A stretch of DNA of 64,000 bases from Thalassospira povalilytica (GTDB lineage Bacteria > Pseudomonadota > Alphaproteobacteria > Rhodospirillales > Thalassospiraceae), in NCBI RefSeq assembly GCF_002844235.1, contig NZ_PGTS01000001.1, positions 620,001 through 684,000 of the forward strand, given 5' to 3'. A program made the position numbers and the translations under genes. Below, piece after piece: positions 18,007-25,135 of this stretch; position 1 is the stretch's first letter, and each line of letters starts with the position of its first letter. The notes under the pieces were generated by a model. That model saw only the letters and a program-made list of their open reading frames with translations, did no database searches and was not told the DNA's origin.

Positions 18007-18744
18007 ATGAAAAGACTAGAAGGAAAACTGTGTTTGGTCACCGCTGCCGGTCAGGGCATTGGCCGGGCATCGGCCGAACGGCTTGCGGCCGAAGGCGGGC
18101 GTGTGATTGCAACTGACGTCAATGACGCTGCCCTTGCCGAACTTGGTGCCATTGACGGCATCGAGGCCCGCAAACTTGATGTCACCGACAAGGATGCGAT
18201 CACGGTATTGATCAATGACATTGGTCCGGTCGATGTTCTGTTTAACTGTGCCGGGATTGTTCACAACGGCACCATTCTTGAAGCAACCGAAGAAGAATGG
18301 GACTTTGCGTTTGAATTGAATGTCAAATCCCAGTTCCGCATGATCCGTGCGGTCCTGCCCGGTATGCTTGAAAAAGGCAAAGGTTCGATTATCAATATGG
18401 CCTCTGTTGCGGGGCCGGTAACAGGGCCGGTCAACCGTCTGATCTATTCGGCGTCAAAGGCGGCAGTTGCCGGCATGACCAAGGCAATTGCCAATGATCA
18501 CGTTACCCAGGGCATTCGGTGCAACGCGATTGCACCGGGAACCGTGGACAGCCCCAGTCTGCATGAACGTCTGCGGGCGACGGGGGATTACGAAGGTGCG
18601 CTTAAGGCATTTATCGCGCGCCAGCCGATGGGCCGTATCGGCAAGCCGGACGAAATTGCAGCACTGGTTGCGTATCTCGCATCAGATGAAAGCGGCTTTA
18701 CCACCGGTGCTGTGCATGTTGTTGATGGTGGCTGGACCGCCTGA
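18007..18744 (+). CDS. SDR oxidoreductase, probable 2-keto-3-deoxy-L-fuconate dehydrogenase
   Basis: The 245-residue classical short-chain dehydrogenase has the cofactor motif TAAGQGIG (residues 12-19), an NCAG motif and the catalytic Ser133, Tyr147 and Lys151 (YSASK). The TAAGQGIGRA variant resembles the DHRS6-type family that includes 2-keto-3-deoxy-L-fuconate 4-dehydrogenase. It would make a 2,4-diketo-3-deoxy acid for the FAH-family hydrolase downstream. A strong GAGGAGG site precedes the ATG. Confidence 0.87.
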   Translation: MKRLEGKLCLVTAAGQGIGRASAERLAAEGGRVIATDVNDAALAELGAIDGIEARKLDVTDKDAITVLINDIGPVDVLFNCAGIVHNGTILEATEEEWDFAFELNVKSQFRMIRAVLPGMLEKGKGSIINMASVAGPVTGPVNRLIYSASKAAVAGMTKAIANDHVTQGIRCNAIAPGTVDSPSLHERLRATGDYEGALKAFIARQPMGRIGKPDEIAALVAYLASDESGFTTGAVHVVDGGWTA

Positions 18745-18774
18745 TCAGAATTTGAACAAAGGATTGGACGTAAT

Positions 18775-19614
18775 ATGAAGTTCGCACGTTACGGAGAACG
18801 CGGTGCAGAAAAGCCCGCACTGGTCGATGCCAATGGCAATCTGCGCGACCTTTCGGCCCATGTCGATGATATCGCGGGTGACATTCTGACCCGCCTTGAT
18901 GATCTGAAATCAATCGATCCGGAAAGCCTGCCGCTTGTCGAAGGCAATCCGCGTCTTGGTGCCTGTGTCGGTCAGACCGGCAAATTCATCTGCATCGGTT
19001 TGAACTATGCCGATCACGCCGCAGAATCCGGTATGGAAGTCCCGCCGGAGCCGGTGATTTTTGCCAAATATACCTCGGCAATTTGTGGTCCGAATGATCC
19101 GATCATTATTCCGCGCGGCTCGGAAAAGACCGACTGGGAAGTCGAACTTGGTTTCGTTATTGGCAAAAAAGCCAAATACGTGTCCGAAGCCGATGCACTT
19201 GATCATGTTGCTGGTTTCTGTCTGATCAATGACGTTTCCGAACGTGCCTATCAGATCGAACGTGCCGGCCAGTGGTCCAAAGGCAAATCATCAGACAATT
19301 TCGGCCCGACCGGTCCGTGGCTTGTGACCCCCGACGAGGTGGGCGATTTTGACAATCTTGGCATGTGGCTTGATGTGAACGGCGAACGGGTTCAGGACGG
19401 TTCGACCGCGACCATGGTTTATCGTGTGCCGCACCTGATTTCCTATTTGTCTCAGTTCTTTACCCTGCATCCGGGTGACATCATTTCGACGGGCACGCCC
19501 CCGGGTGTCGGTCTTGGCTTCAACCCGCCGCGTTACCTTAAGGCCGGTGATGTGGTCGAACTGGGCATTGATGGTCTGGGCACCCAGCGTCAGGTCTGCG
19601 TGAACGACGACTGA
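18775..19614 (+). CDS. FAH-family hydrolase, probable 2,4-diketo-3-deoxy-L-fuconate hydrolase
   Basis: The 279-residue protein has the fumarylacetoacetase C-terminal domain: KFICIGLNYADHAAE, metal-binding Glu residues in TDWEVELGFVIG, and the late ISTGTPPGVG motif. In the non-phosphorylative L-fucose pathway this family cleaves the 2,4-diketo-3-deoxy acid to pyruvate and L-lactate. It is the last gene of the cluster, closed by a bidirectional terminator. Placement right after the SDR supports this assignment over ureidoglycolate lyase. Confidence 0.87.
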   Translation: MKFARYGERGAEKPALVDANGNLRDLSAHVDDIAGDILTRLDDLKSIDPESLPLVEGNPRLGACVGQTGKFICIGLNYADHAAESGMEVPPEPVIFAKYTSAICGPNDPIIIPRGSEKTDWEVELGFVIGKKAKYVSEADALDHVAGFCLINDVSERAYQIERAGQWSKGKSSDNFGPTGPWLVTPDEVGDFDNLGMWLDVNGERVQDGSTATMVYRVPHLISYLSQFFTLHPGDIISTGTPPGVGLGFNPPRYLKAGDVVELGIDGLGTQRQVCVNDD

Positions 19615-19637
19615 TCCAATTGTATGACAAATAAAAA

Positions 19638-19667
19638 GCGCGGCATTGTGATGATGCCGCGCCTTTT
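19638..19667. terminator. Bidirectional intrinsic terminator
   Basis: GCGCGGCAT (19638-19646) and ATGCCGCGC (19654-19662) form a 9-bp stem with a 7-base loop. T-rich tracts follow the stem on both strands. It ends the sugar cluster on the plus strand and the CoA-transferase operon on the minus strand. Confidence 0.88.
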
Positions 19668-19685
19668 TGTTTCGTGGATTTTGGC

Positions 19686-20819
19686 TTACCAGCCGGTTTC
19701 AAGCAACCCGTTCGCATCGCCAAGTTCCGGTGCAGCACGGGATGATGACGGGCGCACACCATCAATGCGCAACGGCAATTTGGTGGTTTTCATTGCAACA
19801 TCACCGCGTTCGATATTCTGAACCATATCAAGTGTCTGCAAAACGCCGCTTGCAACCACGCCGTCCCAATCCATCACCGGGGCCGCCCAGATATCGTTGG
19901 CAACGAAATCATCCATCCAGCTTGCGCTGGTTCTGGTTTTAAGCTGTGCGGCAAGACCGGCCTTGATTTCATCGCGCTGTTTGAAGGCATCCAGTCCGGC
20001 GATTTCAGGCGCAAGGCCGGTGATCGTTGCCAGAAGGTCAAGCTTGCCCATCGCAATGGCGATATGCCCGTCAGCAGTTTCATAAACTCCGTACGGTGCT
20101 GCCAGATAGGCATGGGCCGGATTGTTTTTTGACCGTTCCGGGGTGCGGTTGCCGTCGTTAAACCAGGTGGTCAGCAATTCAAATTGCAGATCGGCCAGAA
20201 CTTCGATCAGGGATGTCTCGACATAGCCACCGATATTTTGCGTCGCCTTGCGATACAAAAGGGCCAGAACCCCGTGTGCCAGGGCCGATCCGGCCAAAAC
20301 ATCGGCAATCGGAAGGCCCATGGCAACCGGGCCATGGTCGCGTCCACCGGACAACCACATGACCCCTGATCGTGCCTGTGCCAGCAAATCCTGCCCCGGA
20401 AGGTCCACCCACGGGCCATCCGATCCATATCCGGTTACGGTGCCATACACGACGGTGGGATTGATTTTTTTGACGGCTTCATAGCCAAAGCCAAGGCGTT
20501 CCATCACGCCGGGACGGAAGTTCTGCAAGATGACGTCGGCATCACGGACCAGTTGGGTCAGGCGGGCCTTGTCATCATCGGATTTAAGGTCGACCGCAAC
20601 CGAACGTTTGTTGCGGTTGATCGCGTGAAAGATCGTGCTTTCACCGGCAATCCTGGTGTCGGTCAGATACAGATAACGCGACAGATCGCCAAGGCCGGAT
20701 CGTTCGACCTTGACCACATCCGCGCCAAGGTCCGCCAGTTTCAGCGCGCAATAGGGGCCGGCAAGAAACTGCGAGAAATCAAGAACCTTAAGTCCCTTAA
20801 GCGGCAGCATGTCATTCAT
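19686..20819 (-). CDS. Class III (CaiB/BaiF) CoA-transferase
   Basis: The 377-residue protein has the family III start LKGLKVLDFSQFLAGPYCA, the RNKRSVAVDL segment and a catalytic Asp in DLPGQDLLAQARSG. It moves CoA between carboxylic acids in the cytoplasm. The start at 20819 lies inside an 8-base overlap with the upstream solute-binding-like gene, so the two are co-translated. An in-frame upstream extension exists but would run deeper into the partner. Substrate unknown. Confidence 0.9.
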   Translation of the reverse strand: MNDMLPLKGLKVLDFSQFLAGPYCALKLADLGADVVKVERSGLGDLSRYLYLTDTRIAGESTIFHAINRNKRSVAVDLKSDDDKARLTQLVRDADVILQNFRPGVMERLGFGYEAVKKINPTVVYGTVTGYGSDGPWVDLPGQDLLAQARSGVMWLSGGRDHGPVAMGLPIADVLAGSALAHGVLALLYRKATQNIGGYVETSLIEVLADLQFELLTTWFNDGNRTPERSKNNPAHAYLAAPYGVYETADGHIAIAMGKLDLLATITGLAPEIAGLDAFKQRDEIKAGLAAQLKTRTSASWMDDFVANDIWAAPVMDWDGVVASGVLQTLDMVQNIERGDVAMKTTKLPLRIDGVRPSSSRAAPELGDANGLLETGW

Positions 20820-21954
20820 GGTCAAAGCTTTCGTCAAAACGTGTCTCAAGGGTGATAAGGGCCGATTTAGGATCGGTTTTTCCGGTCAGCGCATCGAGAA
20901 GGATGTGCGATGCGTCTTCCTGAAACGCCATATAGCCGTCATGGCGCGGACGCAGCCACGCGGCTTCGTGGGTCATGCGGGTATTGCTGTAACAGGACCC
21001 GACCGGCGCATTGACCGCCGGATCCCCCCAGGCAACCGCGTTGCCCGGTTGACCGTTATGGGTGGCATAAAGGCCGCGCTGAACATCGGCCGACGCAACC
21101 CAAAGGGCGAATTCAACGCAAAGATCGGGATGTTTGGTTTGTGATGACACCGCAATCCCCGTGCCACCAAGGGCGGAGCCAAGCGGGCCGGACGCGCCAA
21201 GCGACGGCATATCGTGGAAGACAATGCGATTGGCCCGGTAATTGGCCCGCGCGTAGGGCGCGTACAAATAGACATACGGGCACAGGGCAAATGTATTGTC
21301 CTCACACAGGGCATCAAGTGCTGCAATCGGATCCATTGTCAGGCAGGCAGGATCCACCAGATCAGCAAGCGTTGCCATCGCCCCGATCACATCAAGGGCG
21401 GCGGTGTGATTGATTGCCGTGCCACGGGTAACCGGAAAAGGCGCGCCGGAATTTGCCAGCAAGCTGAAGAATGACATCAGAACATGGGGGGCCAGAAGCG
21501 GCCATACGACCCGGCCGTCTTTGGCCAGCGCAATCACATCGGAAAATGTTTTGACGGGCGCAGAAACAAGGTCCGGGCGGATGGCTTGCACCTGGCAGGC
21601 GGCATCAACCGGCAGGGCCCATTGATGACCGTCATAGGAATAGCTTTGATAGCTTTTGCCCACGGTTTCGGCAAACAGACGTTCAAGCGCAGTTTTTTCG
21701 GCAAACCTGTCGATCGGCAACAGGCAGCTTTTTTCAACAACAGCCCCGACATGGGGATGATCAATGATGATCAGGTCATAGGTTTCTGCCAGTTCTTCGA
21801 CCGGGGTGCTTTCAAACCCCTGAAGCGATCGTTTGTCCCAGACAATATCCGCATCGGGATGCCGGTCGCGGAATGTTTGGCTGGCCGCGACAAGCGGGTC
21901 ATATCCCCGCGGATCAGACCAGGTCATGCCCCTGATTTTCTTGTGTTCAGTCAT
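20812..21954 (-). CDS. Solute-binding-protein-like protein without signal peptide
   Basis: The 380-residue protein has a family 1 solute-binding fold character (GMTWSDPRGYDPLVAAS at the start; GTGIAVSSQTKHPDLCVEFALWV later). It lacks any N-terminal hydrophobic signal sequence. The ATG at 21954 has an ideal GGAGGAAACGCAAG site, so a signal peptide has not been missed; the short upstream in-frame extension has none either. No permease or ATPase genes are near. It overlaps the CoA-transferase gene by 8 bases. It may be a cytoplasmic ligand-binding partner of that enzyme; function is unproven. Confidence 0.8.
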   Translation of the reverse strand: MTEHKKIRGMTWSDPRGYDPLVAASQTFRDRHPDADIVWDKRSLQGFESTPVEELAETYDLIIIDHPHVGAVVEKSCLLPIDRFAEKTALERLFAETVGKSYQSYSYDGHQWALPVDAACQVQAIRPDLVSAPVKTFSDVIALAKDGRVVWPLLAPHVLMSFFSLLANSGAPFPVTRGTAINHTAALDVIGAMATLADLVDPACLTMDPIAALDALCEDNTFALCPYVYLYAPYARANYRANRIVFHDMPSLGASGPLGSALGGTGIAVSSQTKHPDLCVEFALWVASADVQRGLYATHNGQPGNAVAWGDPAVNAPVGSCYSNTRMTHEAAWLRPRHDGYMAFQEDASHILLDALTGKTDPKSALITLETRFDESFDHE

Positions 21955-21988
21955 TCTTGCGTTTCCTCCTTGCCGCAGTTTAATGCTG

Positions 21989-22012
21989 AACATTTATAAA
22001 TGAAAGAATGTT
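21989..22012. promoter_or_regulatory. Palindromic candidate operator for the IclR regulator
   Basis: A perfect 12-bp palindrome CATTTATAAATG (21991-22002) lies within a wider AACATT-N12-AATGTT inverted repeat. It is placed between the divergent binding-protein-like gene and the IclR gene, close to the start of the former. IclR proteins usually bind palindromes in such regions. Confidence 0.5.
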
Positions 22013-22124
22013 TTATATTTGATATTATGATTTGCGTATCACGGGGTCAGTTGCCACAATGAGGCTGGCCCGCATATACTCCGCCGACCGAAATCAACCG
22101 GTTTTTATCCGCCTGCGAGGACAT

Positions 22125-22916
22125 ATGAACGGCAAGACCGACGACCAGATTGATCAGGAAAAATACCGTGCCCCGGCATTGTCAAAGGGGCTCGATATCC
22201 TTGAACTGCTTGCCTCTGAAGTGGACGGATTGTCGCAGATCGCCATTGCCAAGCAGCTGAACCGCAACACGTCCGAAATCTTCCGGATGCTGATGGTGTT
22301 GTGTCAGCGCGGCTATATCGAACAGCGCGAAGAAGACGACCGTTATCAACTGACGACCAAGATGTTTGAAGTTGCACACCGTCATCCGCCGATCCGTCGC
22401 CTGACCTCGATCGCGGGCGATGCGATGCAGCGTCTTGCCAATGAAGTGAACCAGTCGATGCATCTGGCGATCATTCATTCGGGCAAGGTGCTTGTGATTG
22501 CGCAGGTCGACTGTCAGGACAACAACATCACCGCTGTTCGCCTGGGCGCGCAGATCAATATTTTTGACACGGCATCGGGTCGGGTGCTGGCGGCGTGGAT
22601 GGATCAGGATGGGCTTGATAGCCTGATGAAGGATGTCGGCACCGAACCGGCAGACAAGTATCAGGCATTTCTTGATGACCTGCCCAAGGTGAAGGAAGCG
22701 GGATATTGTGAATCACAGTCGCTGACCATTGCGGGGGTCTTGAACCTTTCTGCGCCGATCTTTGATTTTTCGGGCAAGGTCGTGGCGGCATTGACCGTAC
22801 CGTTTATCCAGCGCCTGTCGGGAACGTCGGTGGCATCGGTCGAAGAATGCCGTGAACGTCTGATCGCAGTGACAAAGGATATTTCCCGCCGTCTTGGTGC
22901 CGGCGCACATAGCTGA
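22125..22916 (+). CDS. IclR-family transcriptional regulator
   Basis: The 263-residue protein has an N-terminal winged HTH (LSQIAIAKQLNRNTSEIFRM) and a C-terminal IclR effector-binding domain ending with SLTIAGVLNLSAPIFDF and PFIQRL. Start chosen at 22125 after GCGAGG; an upstream extension has no signal for translation. It probably controls the divergent CoA-transferase pair. It is also the nearest IclR gene to the sugar cluster, and Campylobacter uses an IclR protein for its fucose locus, so a wider role is possible. Confidence 0.92.
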   Translation: MNGKTDDQIDQEKYRAPALSKGLDILELLASEVDGLSQIAIAKQLNRNTSEIFRMLMVLCQRGYIEQREEDDRYQLTTKMFEVAHRHPPIRRLTSIAGDAMQRLANEVNQSMHLAIIHSGKVLVIAQVDCQDNNITAVRLGAQINIFDTASGRVLAAWMDQDGLDSLMKDVGTEPADKYQAFLDDLPKVKEAGYCESQSLTIAGVLNLSAPIFDFSGKVVAALTVPFIQRLSGTSVASVEECRERLIAVTKDISRRLGAGAHS

Positions 22917-22930
22917 TTGCGCCGAACGCC

Positions 22931-22965
22931 AACAGGCACCCGAGAACATCGCTGTGGTGCCTGTT
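22931..22965. terminator. Hairpin between convergent IclR and LysR genes
   Basis: AACAGGCACC (22931-22940) pairs perfectly with GGTGCCTGTT (22956-22965) around a 15-base loop, in the gap between two convergent stops. The T tract is poor, so termination strength is uncertain. Confidence 0.65.
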
Positions 22966-22972
22966 CCTATTC

Positions 22973-23878
22973 CTAGGTGTTGTCGCTGGTGTGCTTGCGC
23001 AATTTGCGATGCAGGAAATCGATGAAAATGCGCACCTTGGCCGACAGGTTGTGACGTTCCGGATACACGGCATAAATATCGGCATCGACATGGGCATATT
23101 GCGGCAGCACGAGTTGCAGGCGGCCTGCTTTGACGTGTCGGGCAATATCCCATTCGGACCGCAACATGATGCCAAGCCCGTCCATCACCCAGCCCAGTGC
23201 AATTTCACCGTCATTGCTGCTGAGTGTGCCGTGCACCTTGACCGTTTCGGAATGCTGACCCCGCTGTAATTTCCAGACATCATAAACATCATTGTCCTGA
23301 CGCAGGATGATGCAATTGTGGTTGATCAGGTCCGAAAGACTGCGCGGCATGCCGTGCTTTTCGATATAGGACGGGGCCGCACATAAAAACCGCCTGTTGG
23401 CGAGCAGCTTGCGCGCAGTGATACGCGAATTGGGCAATCCCCCGAACCGGATGCCAAGATCAATGCCTTCTTCAACCATGTTCATCGGTGCATCGGTCAA
23501 AAGAAGCTGGACCTCGACCTCGGGATAAAGGTGGGAAAACTCCGAAATCACCGGGGCCACATATTCACGCCCGAACCCGAATGTTGCATTGATGCGCAAA
23601 AGCCCGCTCGGGGTTTCGCTGGCATGGGAAACCCGTTCTTCGAGTTCTTCGATTTCGCGCATGATCTGGATCGCGCTTTGGTAATAGGCCTCGCCTTCGC
23701 TGGTCATGCTGATCCGGCGGGTGGTCCGGTTCAACAAACGCACTCCAAGTCGATCTTCAAGTTTGGCCAGCCGTTTGCTGACCGCAGGCGGCGACAGGTT
23801 CAGCTCCTGGGCGGCTGCACTCAGGCTGCCCTTGCGGACCAGAAGAACGAAAAAGCCGAGATCACTGTCTGATGACAT
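22973..23878 (-). CDS. LysR-family transcriptional regulator
   Basis: The 301-residue protein has the LysR HTH (KGSLSAAAQELNLSPPAVSK, near residues 15-35) with the common GVRLLNRTTRRISMTSEG linker and a full effector domain. The ATG at 23878 is preferred over a GTG six codons upstream because AGG lies at suitable distance. It is divergent from the TctC-TctAB-tartrate genes, so it likely regulates tartrate uptake. The HTH and linker resemble the large LTTR group that includes DmlR-like regulators. Confidence 0.92.
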   Translation of the reverse strand: MSSDSDLGFFVLLVRKGSLSAAAQELNLSPPAVSKRLAKLEDRLGVRLLNRTTRRISMTSEGEAYYQSAIQIMREIEELEERVSHASETPSGLLRINATFGFGREYVAPVISEFSHLYPEVEVQLLLTDAPMNMVEEGIDLGIRFGGLPNSRITARKLLANRRFLCAAPSYIEKHGMPRSLSDLINHNCIILRQDNDVYDVWKLQRGQHSETVKVHGTLSSNDGEIALGWVMDGLGIMLRSEWDIARHVKAGRLQLVLPQYAHVDADIYAVYPERHNLSAKVRIFIDFLHRKLRKHTSDNT

Positions 23879-23901
23879 TCTTAACCTGTGCGACACAATG
23901 A

Positions 23902-23930
23902 AATGAATAATCAGAAATTATAATGAATAA
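23902..23930. promoter_or_regulatory. Direct repeats AATGAATAA spaced by 20 bp in LysR-tctC intergenic region
   Basis: Two copies of AATGAATAA (23902-23910 and 23922-23930) are in the same orientation with a 20-bp period, two helical turns, in an AT-rich stretch that also has the palindrome ATTATAAT. This fits a two-site LysR regulator upstream of its own gene. Confidence 0.45.
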
Positions 23931-24122
23931 CTAAAAAATCTACACTGCAAGAGTCATTCGGGCAAATGATTCAAGCCAAATACGCGTGTCCTACTGCGCC
24001 ACAAAAGCCCGTAATGACATCAGGGAAACAGCTGGTGACGGGGCCGGGTGTGCTTTGCCGTCCCTTCGTGACCAGCCGGTGCCAACAAAGTTGGTGCTGT
24101 TCATTCTACGGGAGGAATACCA

Positions 24123-25070
24123 ATGCGTAAGCTCGCAATCGCGGCAGCCATGGCTGCAACCCTGGTTTCAACACAGGCATTTGCCGAATATCCGGAAAAG
24201 ACGATCAACTACATCATTCCGTTCAACGCGGGTGGCGAGTCTGATGTTTCCGCACGTTTCCAGCAGCCCTATCTGGAAGAACTGGCTGGCCAGTCCTTTG
24301 TGATCCAGTACATGGCGGGTGCCGGCGGTGCACAGGCCTGGTCACAGCTTAACGGCATGGAAGGTGACGGCTATACGATCATGGGCATCAACCTGCCCCA
24401 TACGATCCTTCAGCCTATGGAAAAGGACGTTGGGTACGAAACCAAGGACCTTACCTATATCAACTTCTTCCATTACACCCCGAACGCCCTGTTCGTTCCA
24501 AAAGACAGTGAATTCCAGTCGCTTGGCGAACTTGTGGAATATGCAAAAGCCAATCCGGGCCTTGTCACGCTGAGCGGTTCGGGATCGAATTCGGCCAACC
24601 ATCTGGGGCAGGTTCAGTTTGATGAACTGGCCGGTATCACGACCACCTATGTCCCGTTCAGCGGCACCGGTCCGGCGGTTACCGCGATCCTTGGCAGCCA
24701 GACCACCGGTGGTTTCAACTATGTCACGTCCGGTGTGAATAACGGTGATGGCATGCGTATGCTTGCTGTTGCGTCCGAACAGCGCGTCAAGGCATTCCCG
24801 GATGTCCCGACCTTCAAGGAACTGGGTTACAACATTGTCGGTGGTGCATTCCGTGGTGTTGCCGTTCCAAGTTCAACCCCGGAACCGATCCGCGAAAAGA
24901 TTTCGCAGCTGATCACCGATGTGAACAACAACCCGGAATTCCAGAAAAAGATGGAAGATGCGGGCTTTGTTCTGACCGACATTTCCTATGACTTCATCAA
25001 TGACTTTGTCGCGGCCAAATCCGAAGAATACCGCGAAATCGCAGAAAAACTGGGCATTGCCAACCGGTAA
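24123..25070 (+). CDS. tctC: Tripartite tricarboxylate transporter binding protein (TctC family)
   Basis: The 315-residue protein has a Sec signal peptide ending near AFAEYPEK and the Bug/TctC fold (INYIIPFNAGGESDVSAR, IMAGAGGAQAW-like stretch). It is periplasmic and delivers carboxylates to the TctAB permease encoded next. The operon downstream carries tartrate enzymes, so tartrate is the inferred substrate. A GGGAGGAA site precedes the ATG. Confidence 0.92.
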   Translation: MRKLAIAAAMAATLVSTQAFAEYPEKTINYIIPFNAGGESDVSARFQQPYLEELAGQSFVIQYMAGAGGAQAWSQLNGMEGDGYTIMGINLPHTILQPMEKDVGYETKDLTYINFFHYTPNALFVPKDSEFQSLGELVEYAKANPGLVTLSGSGSNSANHLGQVQFDELAGITTTYVPFSGTGPAVTAILGSQTTGGFNYVTSGVNNGDGMRMLAVASEQRVKAFPDVPTFKELGYNIVGGAFRGVAVPSSTPEPIREKISQLITDVNNNPEFQKKMEDAGFVLTDISYDFINDFVAAKSEEYREIAEKLGIANR

Positions 25071-25135
25071 GTGCCCGGTCTGAAACATTTGAAACTGCGA
25101 CAATAAAAAGATTGGGATTGGAAAGGTCCATCGTC

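Noticed and set aside
22032-22124. N-terminal extension of the IclR protein
   Set aside because: The 31 extra residues have no ribosome site and no homology-like features; the ATG at 22125 has GAGG upstream.
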